Assembly: GCA_963854835.1 (NCBI GenBank)
Contig: OY978529.1
Span: 47,115,821 to 47,179,820 of the forward strand
DNA: 64,000 nucleotides
Reading direction: 5' to 3'
Origin: Megamerina dolium
Lineage: Eukaryota; Arthropoda; Insecta; Diptera; Megamerinidae
The notes under the pieces are model-generated. The model ran no database searches and was not told the origin of the DNA. It saw nothing but the letters and a program-made list of their open reading frames with translations. The stretch's first letter is position 1; every line of letters starts with the position of its first letter. A program made the position numbers and the translations under genes. Shown in pieces: positions 24,273 through 36,025 of the stretch.

Positions 24273-24540
24273 GTGGTTGTTGTTGTTGTTGTTTTTGTTT
24301 TTGTTGTAGCAGCAAAAATACGGTAATGCTTTATTTGGTCCTCGTACAAAGCATTACCGTTTTCTGATATGGTGAAAGGACCATGGTCGACGAAGTAGTC
24401 GAGTGCTGCCGGGACGTAGACCCGTCCATCCTTGGGAAGTAAAGTTTTTTGTTTGTTTGTTTGTTTGCAAAGCCGATTTGTACTATTCAAAATAGTACCC
24501 TCCCACCAGTGACTTGGGCAGGATTCTCTGAAGTGGTGAT
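24273..24540 (-). mobile_element. LINE 3' end with stem-loop and (CAA)n tail (reverse strand)
   Basis: On the minus strand a GC-richer segment (CGGGTCTACGTCCCGGC) is followed by a 12-bp stem, ACGGTAATGCTT/AAGCATTACCGT (24320-24331 with 24349-24360), then GCTGCTACAACAAAAAC and a CAA-rich tail. The jockey-like LINE remnant at 42494 shows the same GCTGCTACAACAACAAC end. The coding part is absent, and the left limit near 24540 is uncertain. Confidence 0.5.
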
Positions 24541-24776
24541 CGGTTAATCATTGTTAATGTAAACATTAGCGTAGGTTCGTATTTCTTGACCCTGAACCAT
24601 CAACTCTATTCGATTCTAATTTTGTGGAATTTTTTGGCTAAAAATTACGGGCATTTTCTACATATCCCATCACGAAAATGTCACTTACTTATGAAAAAAA
24701 AATTTTCACGATATACTTGGTATACAAAAATTAATAATTGCACAACCCGACAAAATTAAACTCACCCAAAAATACT

Positions 24777-24897
24777 GTTGCAACAACAACAACATGTTCC
24801 TATGGCAAACGGATCTTCGTCCCGAAACTGACCCTAGTCCTTCCAGGTCAAGTATTGACAACTCAGCAAAATAATGCTGTTGCAACAACAACAACAA
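24777..24897 (+). repeat. Short insert between two GTTGCAACAACAACAACA strings
   Basis: CTGTTGCAACAACAACAACA occurs at 24776-24795 and again at about 24879-24898, bracketing about 85 bp that are less AT-rich. This fits a LINE 3' end inserted at, or duplicated with, the tail of an older copy. Confidence 0.4.
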
Positions 24898-25185
24898 ATT
24901 TAAACTCGTTGCACACATATGAACTCAAACAGGTTCTGAATGTAGACTGTCTATTGTAAAATGTAGAATGTTTACTATATCGTCTGTAGAACTTCAGAAT
25001 TTCGAGAAAATCTATTTTGTAATTTGTATAGAACACGAATACTTTGAATGACTATAAAATCAGAATGAATTCAACGATTTTAGTGAGATTCCAAATTCCA
25101 AAGCGCTACAGCTTGTTGCTGAGACTGGTATTTTGGTATTTTTCTTATTTTTATAATCTGTTTGAAATTCTCATTTTGATTAAAA
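24898..25185. other. Flank of the satellite
   Basis: No gene. On the minus strand the last 140 bases before the satellite may continue the transposase-like sequence for a short way, but with stops. Confidence 0.25.
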
Positions 25186-26548
25186 CACGTTTCATCACCA
25201 ACCACAATGATGACATGTTTTATATGTTTGACCTTTTTGGCCTCCTTGATGATGCATTTCGAATTTTGAAATTTGAGTCGTTTTTTTACCGATCACACAA
25301 ATATATGGTCACCTTAAATGCAGTAAACCAGTGAATATACCACGTTTCATCACCAGTCACAATGTTGTCAGGTGGTATATGTTTTCCCTTTTTGGCCCTC
25401 TTGATGATGCCATCAGAATATTGAATTTTGAGTCATTTTTGTACCGATCACACAAATATGTGGTCACCTTAAATGTAGTAAACCAGTGAATATACCACGT
25501 TTCATCACCGGTCACAATGTTGTCAGGTGGTATATGTTTGTCCTCTCTGGCCTCCTTGATGATGCATTTCGAACGTTAAATTTTGGGTCATTTTTGTACC
25601 GATCACACAAATATATGGTCACCTTAAATGCAGTAAACCAGTGAATATACCACGTTTCATCACCGGTCACAATGTTGTAAAGTGGTATATGTTTGTCCTT
25701 TCTGGCCTCCTTGATGTTGCCATTCAAATGTTAAATTTTGAGTCATTTTTGTACCGATCACACAAATATGTGGTCACCTTAAATGCAGTAAACCAGTGAA
25801 TATACCACGTTTCATCACCAGTCACAATGTTGTCAGGTGGTATATGTTTGTCCTTTCTAGCCTCCTTGATGTTGCCATTCAAATGTTAAATTTTGAGTCA
25901 TTTTTGTACCGATCACACAAATATGTGGTCACCTTAAATGCAGTAAACCAGTGAATATACCACGTTTCATCACCAGTCACAATGTTGTCAGGTGGTATAT
26001 GTTTGTCCTTTCTGGCCTCCTTGATGTTGCCATTCAAATGTTAAATTTTGAGTCATTTTTGTACCGATCACACAAATATGTGGTCACCTTAAATGCAGTA
26101 AACCAGTGAATATACTACGTTTCATCACCAGTCACAATGTTGTAAAGTGGTATATGTTTGTCCTTTCTGGCCTCCTTAATGTTGCCATTCAAATGTTAAA
26201 TTTTGAGTCATTTTTGTACCGATCACACAAATATGTGGTCACCTTAAATGCAGTAAACCAGTGAATATACCACGTTTCATCACCAGTCACAATGTTGTCA
26301 GGTGGTATATGTTTGTCCTCTCTGGCCTCCTTGATGATGCATTTCGAACGTTGAATTTTGGGTCATTTTTGTACCGATCACACAAACTTGTGGTCACTTT
26401 AAATGCTGTAAAACAGTGAATATACCATATTTGGGTATGGGTTTGTTCCTTTTGGCCCTCTTGATGTTGCCATTCAAATGTTGAATTTTGAGTCATTTTT
26501 GTACCGATCACACAAACCTGTGGTAACTTTAAATGCAGTAAATCAGCT
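25186..26548 (-). repeat. 155-bp tandem satellite containing a mariner-like GDETW motif
   Basis: The anchor CGTTTCATCAC recurs at 25188, 25343, 25498, 25653, 25808, 25963, 26118 and 26273, exactly 155 bp apart; a ninth diverged unit starts at 26428 and ends near 26548. On the minus strand each full unit reads DNIVTGDETWYIHW with small variants, the usual context of the first catalytic aspartate in mariner transposases, followed by FTAFKVTTYLCDRYKND and then usually a stop. Because 155 is not a multiple of three, the frame changes at every unit, so the array cannot encode a repeat protein. Two unit types differ in the segment GATGATGCATTTCGAA versus GATGTTGCCATTCAAA. Confidence 0.9.
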
Positions 26549-27610
26549 TTTATTCGTTCAAGTGTCATGAAATTTTGACAATACATGTGAAGAATCTAAC
26601 TTTCCAGCGCATGTAATTGTTAACGGATGATCTCACTAGAAATACTCATATTTAAAAGGTTCTGTTTATATAATTTTATAAAATGCTTTTGTCCTTTCGC
26701 AATGGTGTAATGTGGCGATAGTGTCATTCATGTCATTGTAGTTGGATATCAACTTAAATTGTTTATGTGAAAAGAACAAAAAAAAAAAAATTGTAAAATT
26801 ATCCATAGGAAATCACGTCATTCTCATTCACTATTCACTGCTAGTGTATGTTATATCAAAGTCGTTCAATTAATTTGAATTAAGCGTACAGTACAAGAAA
26901 AACATCTTCATATTTTTGCTAATACTACGTACGCTAATACGTATTGTACTATCCCGGTTCTGCCCCCAAACGCCATATATACTTATAAATCTAAACACAT
27001 AAGTATGACTAATAATCATGGACTAGCTAACAGTGTGTTGTTCTGCAATTATTTAATTGGTTTTGATTAAATGTGCAAATTTTACAACTTTTATTCTAAT
27101 CACAATAATCAAGTGTATTTGTGAGAAGCGGATGCAACACTTTATTTCTTCCGTTACAATAGTGCTTACTAATCCAGACAATTGAACCCGTGCACGGGCA
27201 CATGCAAGATTTTATTTGAAGAGATTGCGTAAATATTTGTTTTTCTTTCAGTTTCAAAACCCTTTCACTACACTACCATTATCCCCTTTTTCTCTAATAT
27301 GTACATCATACATTGCTGACGAGTGGGACATGTTTCTTCGAAATGCATCAAATAACGCAACAATAGACAAATTCAATTTTGAACGGATCCGTGATTATAC
27401 AGTTTATGTACAAAGTGTTTTGCTTCTCTTTTTCACTACATTTTACAAAAAGGGCGCTAACTGAACTCACGTGTATATCAAAATCATAATTGCATTTATG
27501 CAATTATGCAATTGCAATTGCAATTATGCAAAAAATGGTCAATTCTAGAGTTTCAAAGCATAAGTTTTTCTGCAAAACAATATTATCGTGGATACGGTAG
27601 AATGGAATAC
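26549..27610. other. Gene-free stretch
   Basis: AT-rich. A short palindromic TTGCAATTGCAATTGCAA cluster lies at 27495-27530. The small open frame at 27216-27461 shows no domain. Confidence 0.35.
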
Positions 27611-27620
27611 CACTTTAAGG

Positions 27621-27712
27621 AAAGAGCTCTGTGACTAATCTCTGGAAAAGTGACGTCACAAGAGTTCTGCCGTTCGAAACTGGTTTATATAAGGTGTCTT
27701 CTAACAATTTCG
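27621..27712 (+). mobile_element. SINE body fragment, copy b
   Basis: It contains GAGCTCTGTGAC, GTGACGTCACAAGAGTTCTG, CCGTTCGAAACTGG and TATATAAGG...CTTCTAA, in the order found in the full SINE at 32978. Head and tail are missing. Confidence 0.65.
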
Positions 27713-28076
27713 AGATTATTTTTCATATGTATCTATTTGTTATATTTTCTTTATTTTTGTCTCCTTTTTTTTCAGTTTTTGTTTTTATTTAAATTTATTT
27801 TCCATTGGAATAAATTTGTAATTGAAGGTGATGGTGCTTAAGTACTATAATAGCTAATTAAACACAATTTTAGAGGAAAAAATTGAGATAGAAAGAAAAA
27901 ATAAATAAATAAAAAAGCGCAACTACAAGATCAATGATGACGCATTATTTCGATAGATATTTACAAAGTCCATCATATAGGTATTGTAGTAAAATATCTG
28001 TTAGTATTAGAGTGGCAAATGCTCTTGTTAAGAAAAACACGTAGATACTAGCGTTCTGCACACGTGACTACTACTA

Positions 28077-28950
28077 CAGGGTGATTTTTTAAGAGCCTAA
28101 AATTTAGAGAAATGTATGAGATCTTGATTTAAGTCGATAGAACGATCTATATAATTCAATGTTTAAAGATGATTTCATGTAAATGTTCATACGCTGGGGC
28201 CAATTTTGGCATACTCTCTCCAACATATCGCCCAGTATCTTACGAATAAATTCTTCAATATTGACTTCCAGTACGCCAACCGTTGCAGGCTTGTCGGTAT
28301 AGACATGAGCCTTGATATAGCCCCACATAAAATATTCTAAAGGCGTTAAATCGCACGATCTAGGCGGCCAATTGATCGTCCCCAAACGTGAAATAAACTG
28401 TTCACCGAACTCACCTCTCAATTGGGTCATCGTTTCGTGTGCTGTGTGACATGTGACACCGTCTTGTCGAAACCACATGTTAGCCAAGTCCAGATCTTCC
28501 GTTTTGGGCAAAAAAAAGTTTGTAATCATCGCACGGTAGCGCTCGCCCTTCACAGTAACGTTCCTGCCTTTGTCGTCTTTGAAAAAGTACGGTCCAATGA
28601 TGCCATCGGCCCATAATCCACACCAAACAGTGCATTTTTCGTGATGCATTGGCAGTTCTTGCAATGCTTCTGGCTGCTCTTCACACCAAATACGGCAATT
28701 TTGATTGTTCACGTATCCATTCAACCAAAAATGAGTTTCGTCGCTGAACACAATTTTCTGATAAAAAAGTGGATCTGCACTCTCTTAACCGAGCATGAAT
28801 TTTGATAATATAACCAATAATTTGCAAGCGTTGTTCGTTTGTAAGTCGATTCATGATTAAATTATAAACAAAACTGAACATGTTTGACAGTAACATGTTA
28901 CACGAAAACAGCTAAGCTGTCAAAAACAATGTTGCTAAAAAATCACCCTG
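28077..28950 (-). mobile_element. DD41-type Tc1/mariner element, complete ends, internally deleted
   Basis: Perfect 14-bp inverted ends (CAGGGTGATTTTTT at 28077; AAAAAATCACCCTG ending at 28950) are flanked on both sides by TA, the target duplication of this superfamily. The minus-strand transposase begins near 28857 (MNRLTNEQRLQIIGY), then has lost most of the DNA-binding domain before resuming in another frame (28751-28104). That part holds FSDETHFW (first Asp), FRQDGVTCHTAHE (second Asp) and PPRSCDLTPLEYFMWG. I count 41 residues from the second Asp to the Glu of PLEY, the spacing of the rosa-like DD41 group. The third residue is Glu rather than Asp if that alignment is right. This copy is non-autonomous. 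A second end of the same family is at 1-101. Confidence 0.85.
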
Positions 28951-30268
28951 TACATATTGTACGTTGAGTAGTGTCTACCACTAATTATGTTGCCAATAAA
29001 GTATTTGTTCATGAAGTTCGTCGATAAGAGAGCTGGAAAATATGACAAGCAATGATGAATACCAAACGCCTCTAACTCGTTTTTAACCATATATACATTT
29101 TTATTTATTCGCACAGGATTCTGATAGGTACTTACTTGCTCAAGCTGTTGGCCGGCATGAGTGTAATTTAAATGATCTTTTTTATGAATGAAAAATCTTT
29201 TCCAATACATTGTTGTGAACTCATGTTTATTTATTTTGAATCTTTTTCTCGTTTTTTGTTTGTTGCTGTTTGTTTGTTTGTTGTTGTTGTTGTTAACCAC
29301 GAGCATCAATTTCGACCAACTGCTGAGTGAAATACATTTGAGCTCTCCATATGATGATGCTTGTTTATTTATACCTATTCGCACTTATTGGCAAACTATT
29401 TATAAATACACATGTATTTTCGTATGCATTTGTCATTGCTGCTGCTGCTATGCTATGTTATGCTATGCCATTTCCCTCCAGTATATATCCAGTAACAAGT
29501 GGCTTAGAGTTTTATCAGAAATTCATATTTGCAATCAATTAAAAGCAAACAAGATTTTTCAATATCTATTAACAGTTGTGTTTGAAAAATTCTCATATGT
29601 AGGTAAAACGGAAACTATGACGACAGCAACACATCTTTGACTGTATACACTACACTACCCAAATAAATAGCTCGCCAGGCTAATTGATTCAATGATGATA
29701 TCGTCGGGGTATTCGCACTAAGCATAAATATAGCGCATGGTTGTACGTATATGTTATATTTGCGTTGGCGGTAGGCGGTGGCGATAATATGACGCAATTA
29801 AAAACAACAACATTTTATTAAGTCATTATTCTTCTTCCATTACCTACGTATGTACGTCAGGCGTACGCGCGCATACGATTTTCCTGGAAGATGATCAAAA
29901 TATTGTTCATTAAATGAACTCATTGAAAGCAATTGATATATGTATTGTACATATACAGTGATCATCCTCTACAATAACGTCATAACCCAAAAATCAAAAA
30001 AAAAAAAAATCAAATTGGCATTAATTATTCACCAAGTTTTTCACACGTTTCTGGACGATTAACCGAAACTCATTTTCACTTGTGTCGATATTGTATACAA
30101 AAATATTTGCCATCGGTCGACCCCAGAATATAGTTAATATACTCTTCTTATAACTTAATAACTGGGTCACTCACCATTCAAACCAGAAATTGCAACTAGA
30201 ATACGACTATGGGAAATCGAAATATTTTTTTCAACTTTCTCAATTATCTGAATTTTTCAGCATTGCTG
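28951..30268. other. Gene-free stretch
   Basis: A long plus-strand open frame at 29188-29637 is driven by T-rich, low-complexity codons and has no domain; it is not called. The (GTT)n run near 29280 and GCT/TGC-type runs near 29440 are simple sequence. Confidence 0.35.
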
Positions 30269-31010
30269 AAAGAGTGGTCCCAGAACTAGCCGATCTGACA
30301 TATATGTGGCGGCAGTAGTTTGAAAAAAATTACTTTGGTCAAAAGTGGCAACCTTATAAAACATATGTTTTAAGCTTCAAAGCCCCATCGGAAGTTAACG
30401 ACCTCAGTGAATTTGTAAACATGGAAAAAATTGGACTGAAAGGGGAGAATCGTGTCCAAAGAAGGCGAAGACAGTTCCATCTGCAGGCAAAGTTATGGCG
30501 TATGTTTTTTGGGATGCACGTGAGATAATTTTTATTGATTATCTTCAAACGGCGAGTATTATGCTAATTTGTTGCAGCGTGATGAGAGATGAGTTAAATG
30601 ATGAAATTACAGAAAAAATGCCACATTTGGCGAAAAAGAAAGTGTTGTTTCATCAAGACGATGCACCAGTTCACACATCCGCAATTGCGATGGCCAAAAT
30701 CAGTTAGTTAAAACTCAGCACGCATCTTATTCGCCAGATTTAGCGCCTTCAGATTATTTTCTATTTCCAAATTTGAAAAAATGGCTTGGTGGTAAAAGAT
30801 TTGCAAACAATGAAGAGGTGAAGCCTGCGGTAAATGGCTATTTTAATGAGCTAGACAGTTCATACTATAAACAGGGTATCGAAGCTATAGAATATCGCTG
30901 GGAAAAGTGTATAGAGACAAAAGGATATTATGTTGAGGAATAAAGAAACATTTTCCCAAATTTGTTGTTTTCTTTGTTAGGTCGGGTAGTTCTGGGGCCG
31001 CACTCGTACA
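30269..31010 (+). mobile_element. Mariner element, internally deleted
   Basis: Inverted ends are AGTGGTCCCAGAACTAGCCG at 30271-30290 and TCGGGTAGTTCTGGGGCCGC at 30983-31002, about 0.74 kb apart. The transposase remnant starts inside the central domain (30440-30704: KVMAYVFWDAREIIF, then HQDDAPVHTSAIAM with the second catalytic Asp). About 20 residues are lost near 30710, and it resumes in another frame at 30721 with SYSPDLAPSDYFLF, ending ...KCIETKGYYVEE at TAA 30941. The N-terminal domain and first catalytic Asp are missing. It is a different mariner lineage from 6774-7815 (different ends and protein). Confidence 0.85.
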
Positions 31011-32544
31011 TCAAATCATCTATCGTATCGTAGCCATCTGTTGCTCTTTTTAAAAAAAAATTTAGCTTTATTTATAATAATACTTAGAACTTTGTCGATT
31101 GATATGGGAAAATAATTAAGCACATTAAAAAGACTTCTATAAATTCTTTCATTTATTTTACAAATTATCACCTGACATGGTGTAGCGAGTGAGTGAGAAA
31201 GTGCTACCAATTCTATTAGCTATTAGTTTATATTATGATATGCACTAAAAAGACTCTACTTTTGTAAATATTAGATGTATTCATTAGCTATAGAATAAAA
31301 TGTAGAATTTTATGACTTTTGAATTATTTAACGTATTTTCCATTTTGCTCCCCTATGCAATTGTAAGAACAAATACTCACATGTATGAATAAAAGTGAAA
31401 TTTCGTAAAAAGGAAAAAATTCAAATTGTTGGTATTGTACACCATTATTATACTCGTATATATAATATTTTGCTTCACTACTACTGCATGTTTTCATAGA
31501 ACAACAAATAGACTTAAGAATCATGATTTGAAATTTAAAGTCAATCTCAAGCTGTTGAATTGAATTGAAGCAAAGCTGATAAGTACATGTATATATTGTA
31601 AAATTCTACCACGAATATGCTCTTGAATTGAATTGTTGAATTTCTCGATACCTAACTATAATTGTAAACATACAATACATATTTTGGATTTTTTCCCTTT
31701 TTCTTTCATAAAAACAAATTTTAATTCCCATCATTATATGGTCTTTTGTTTCGTACTTGTACTTGTTGTATGCGTTTTCTTCATCGTAATCTACCAAACG
31801 AAAACAAAATAAAATACATATTCGAGTACAACGCAACGACCTGAAATACAAACTTTTGCGGTTTACAACTTTTGTAGACCACAAAACTCTGTCTAACAAA
31901 CAAAAAAAAAAAAAAATTAAAAAATAAAAATAAAAAATTGAGAAAAAAGAAGACATAATGATAAAGGTGCAAAAGAAGAAAGAGAAGAAGGCAAAGAGAC
32001 GAAGGCGAATACGAATATGATTATGAAAACTTTAAACAATGCCGCGCTCTATAGCACAGCAGGGAAGGGGAGGGTTCTGTCGAAAAGGTGTGTTGTAGAC
32101 GTTGTTGTGTTCTGAAAAAAAAATTACCTCCGATTATACATTTGTACCTACATTGAATATTGTATGATGGCTGGCTAACTTGATGGTTTACTTAGTTGCT
32201 TGTTCGCTCCTCAACTTTGACAGCATAAACTTTCATAGTCTGCCAAGAAAACCAAGAAGAATAGCGTATGAAGAAGGCAAAGCATATGATAATTGAATGC
32301 ATGAAGATTTGGAGACAATTTCTCAACAAAGATTTTCCAACATAACGACCACTGTATTCGATCAATAATTCGATCCCATACTATCGTTGAATAGAAGTGG
32401 GAAAACTTGCCAAGTTTTTTTTTACAACTTAATTGATATACAACAGACCACAGTGATCGCGATAGAGGAGAGAAATGTCCTCAGCCCTTAAATCCTATAA
32501 CTTGATTTCTTTTATATTCGTTATATTTTATGAAATTCTGGTTA
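31011..32544. other. Gene-free stretch
   Basis: AT-rich with A-rich low complexity near 31900. No gene or element was recognised. Confidence 0.4.
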
Positions 32545-32660
32545 AAAGATCTAATTATATTAGTCGACTCCGAACGGCAGATCTTTTGTTAGCAGCACTA
32601 AGCAAATTTTTACTGCCGTATTCTGGGATGGTTCCCTTGATTACCGACAGTTAGGCAGCG
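32545..32660 (-). mobile_element. SINE body fragment, copy c (reverse strand)
   Basis: It carries ATTAGTCGACTCCGAACGGC and TTTTTACTGCCG in the order of the reversed SINE body; divergence is high. Confidence 0.5.
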
Positions 32661-32821
32661 TTTCAAGAATTTTTTTTCATATTGATTATTTCTTCTTTGA
32701 TATTTAATTTATGACTGCATACCAAACCATAGTTCATGATCTGTTCAAGATTCTATTTGTGCAAATGGATACCGTTTACGCTTGGGTTGTTGATTGGGTC
32801 GAAAATTATGCCGATCTTTAT

Positions 32822-32977
32822 TCTACCTGCGGTAAGAATTTGCAATGAAAACGCTTCTAAAAGAACTCTGCGACAAAGCCCCATATTACAAAGGTTTTGT
32901 CATCCGGATCCGGCTAATAGAAGTGGGTCCTTTTTAATATTGTCCGGAATTTACCACGGACAACAGTATTGGAAAGT
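32822..32977 (+). mobile_element. SINE body, copy d, directly followed by copy e
   Basis: Landmarks in order: AAAACGCTTCTAAAAGAACTC, GACAAAGCC, GGATCCGGCTAATAGAAG, ATTGTCCGGAATTTACCACG and CAACAGTATTGGAAAG. The tRNA-like head is missing or very diverged. It abuts the head of copy e, so the two form a tandem. Confidence 0.65.
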
Positions 32978-33405
32978 GGGTGCCGTAGCTCAGTAGTTAG
33001 TGCGTTGGCCTTCTGATCTGTAGATCGTGTGTTTAGTCCCCGGCTGAAGCATAACAAAATGTGATATCGAAAAGGTTTTTCTTTCGAACGGTATCCACCT
33101 GCCGACAAGAATTGGCAATTTTTCCGGCAGTAACAATTTGCCAAAAATGCTTCTTAAAAGAGCTCTGTGACAAAACTAAGTTAAAGTGATATCACAAGGG
33201 TTCTGCCGTTCGGAACCGGGCTATATAAGTAGGTCCCTTCTAATGCTGTCCAAATTTAACAAGCACAACAGTATTGGAAGAGAAGCTCGGTGGTATCACA
33301 ATGGACCTTTCTAGCCTAAGTGTGTCCTCTCGGAGAGAGGGCAGCCACATAACCTAACCTAACCTAACAGTATTGCAAGAGAAACTCGACGAAGGGGTTG
33401 TTCGA
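32978..33405 (+). mobile_element. tRNA-derived SINE, copy e (best copy)
   Basis: The head GGGTGCCGTAGCTCAGTAGT...GTGTTTAGTCCCCGGC looks like a tRNA gene: A box at 32986-32997 (TAGCTCAGTAGT) and B box at 33029-33039 (GTGTTTAGTCC), spaced as in RNA polymerase III internal promoters. The body follows (TTGGCAATTTTTCCGGCAGT, GAGCTCTGTGACAAAAC, GATATCACAAGGGTTCTG, CCGTTCGGAACCGGGC, TATATAAGTAGGTCCCTTCT) and ends in AACAGTATTGGAAGAGAAGC. The tail is split by a 76-bp LINE end (33290-33365). SINEs have no proteins and use LINE machinery. Confidence 0.8.
33290..33365 (+). mobile_element. 76-bp LINE 3' end inserted in SINE copy e
   Basis: The sequence GTGGTATCACAATGGACC...AGCCTAAGTGTGTC with a hairpin and (CCTAA)n tail matches the LINE 3' ends at 5010 and 52840. 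It is flanked by 23-bp direct repeats, 33267-33289 and 33366-33388 (AACAGTATTG(G/C)AAGAGAA, two mismatches), the hallmark of target-primed insertion. It is an extreme 5' truncation. Confidence 0.75.
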
Positions 33406-36012
33406 AGCCTATGCTGTAATCGAATTATTTTGCGAAATGAATCGATCAATGGATCACATAGATCGTGTGATTTGGATGAATACATCCAGTATCCTATATG
33501 ATAGAGTTTGATGAAAGATCGACGTTTTATTGGGCAAAATCCATACCCAGCTTCTGGAAAATATTATCAAAAATCGGCCATACAAACCACTCCATATTTG
33601 GACCAGTTGCAGCGTTTATTTCCCTCATAAAATTACATATTGTAACAACATTGTATATTTCAATCCGAAATTATGTCACTCTCTAAATAATACCCTTTAT
33701 TTTATGACACCATGACAACTACTACAGTAATCTACAACTGGAGACATTATGCACCATTTTATATAGTAAATATAATACATAAAATACTTGCAAGTACTAG
33801 CTAATAGTTACCTACATAGGTTATTATTGTTGGCACTACAGTTAAAAGTGTCTCGCGGATAGTGCGGTGATGCGGTCGGTACAGGCTATTTCTGGGTTTT
33901 TGGTAACACAATGTATGCGCGCACAATGTACAGGTAAGTATGTGCGCATATGCGTGTAATTAATAACTGGAAACGTACACTCAAAGCGGTAAAACAGCGG
34001 TTGACTGCTGTGTTGTCGGCGCTGCTGCCATCATTTGAACCGAAAGCGCCGCTTCAGTTACACTTCTTGCATTTATTTGTTTGTTTTTGTTTTTGTTTTT
34101 TTATTTTTTATTAGTTTTTGGTTTATATTACCAACCCATAGCGTTGTCTATTGTATGTAAATGCATTTGGATGTATCATATATGCGTACCTATATTAGAG
34201 TGACTCTTAAAAATTTTTTTTTTTAGTATTGAGAAAATGTAAAATTGCTCGTGAGACATATTTAGCGATCGATTTAGCACATGTCAGCCTAGTACGAATT
34301 TACTCGCATCTCGGTCGACGTCTTTTTGGTACTTCTGAATCCAGCTGGCGAGTTTCAATCGAAGGTTATTTTCAAAAAAATCTTTTGGAAAAATAAAATA
34401 AAAAAATGTTTGAACAAGTCTAATGTATATATAAGTATATTAATATAATTATGCGATTGTAATAAGAGAAATGTGTCACTGCAATTCGATGCCATAGTTG
34501 GTCTGTCTATTTCAATTTCAATTTTTTTTTATCACGCACCTATACATTTTGATTGGATGTGTCAAAGAATCGAATTCTAAACACTTTTACATAAGACTTT
34601 TGAGGTTGTGCTATTCAATGTTTGGGCCCGAAAAAACGAATATACCGAAGTGATGCACCATTATGGTTGGAGTTATTTGTGGCTGATGCACGCGTGTTTT
34701 TGCGGTTCAGTACACACCGCCGACAATGTTCTTTACATATCGTGTTTGAAAATGTTTCATATGGAACATTGGGCATAAAAAGAGATTTCTTTGGTCTTCA
34801 TAAATGATAAAAAAATGCTGCACCGCACAATATTAATTTTGTGAAGCGTGCTCGTCTCTTTTTCTCGTCTTCTTCTTTTCTTTCTCGAAATTTACATACA
34901 CTATTTTCCATGTTGGCGTTGTGATTTTGTTCGTTGTTCGTTACAGAAAACATCATGTAGCATGCAACAGCATGCTTTGCGGTTGAGAGCGTTAATTTTA
35001 TTTTAATGGAATTGAATCATACGTACAGAAGGTAGCGTGATTATAGATTGTGTGATTGAAAGTTTAGTTATTCATATATCTAACTAGTCCTCAGTCCAAC
35101 ATTAAGTTTATGTATACATTTGCTTATATACGATATGCTTGTATTATGTACTTATTATGTAAATTCACGTGAAAGCAATAAAAAACGTTTTTCTTTCTTA
35201 TTTTTTTTAAATTTGGGCTTTTATTATTAGCGCACCTCAAATTCAAGCAATGAAGAGGCATTATTCGAAAGTAGCAAAAATGAAAAAAATGGCTACAACA
35301 GTTAAACTTTTTTGTTAGCAAATTTGTTTGCCAAATAATGCTAGTTAATTATCACATTACACATTTTTAGGACAACCGGCTGCAGACGACGGTCTTATTC
35401 CATTAATTCTCGATTATTTAATATCATTATTTTTTTTATTTTGCAATTTTATTACATGACAAATGAAAAAACAAATGAATCACATTACTCAAATACGCCT
35501 TTCCAGTGCGAAAAAAACAACAACAACAATTTAATGTTTGTGCAAAAGTTCTCTTTTGCAAATTTGTTTGCCCTTCGTGTAGACTCACTCAATACTGTCG
35601 AGTGAACAAAGGTGAATGAAAACCATAAAGCTTGTGTGACTACATATTATGCGCTAAGCAATGGTGGGAGATTTCGTGTTTAATCTTACTTAACTCTTGT
35701 GCAAAAAACGGAATCGTAATCACCTTATTGTTTATTTGCGAAATTTTTTATTCCATATCGCGTTTATATAACTTTACATAATGAAAAAAAAAGGTCACAC
35801 ACCTTAAGTTTGCTAAATTTCTTTGGCTAATTTAACTAATGCGGCGAATTTTGTGAAAATAAATTTAATTTAATTTCCTATTGTGATCTCTCTTAGTTGA
35901 TAAACGGTTATTGGTTAACCGATCTGTGTGTGTTTGCTTATGGCATAACAAATTGTATCACAAGTCTCAAGTTAAGAGTTGTAGGCCTTTGGCTACAATA
36001 TCATAATTTGGA
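33406..36012. other. Gene-free stretch
   Basis: Mostly AT-rich. A GC-richer patch at 33840-34080 (GTCGGCGCTGCTGCCATC) has no coding signature. Other small open frames look like chance. Confidence 0.35.
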
Positions 36013-36025
36013 TAATCACTGAAAT

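Noticed and set aside
25186..26548. CRISPR-like array or a repeat-protein gene
   Set aside because: Units are directly adjacent with no unique spacers, the host is a fly, and a 155-bp period breaks the frame at each unit.
29188..29637. 150-codon plus-strand open frame with hydrophobic start
   Set aside because: T-rich simple sequence, Leu/Phe/Cys-driven composition, no domain, no splice context.
32978..33045. A functional tRNA gene
   Set aside because: The stems are poorly paired and the sequence runs into the SINE body found in other copies.
33290..33365. LINE tail as a native part of the SINE (classical LINE/SINE partnership)
   Set aside because: The 23-bp duplications around it and the different native end in copies f and h favour a separate insertion.
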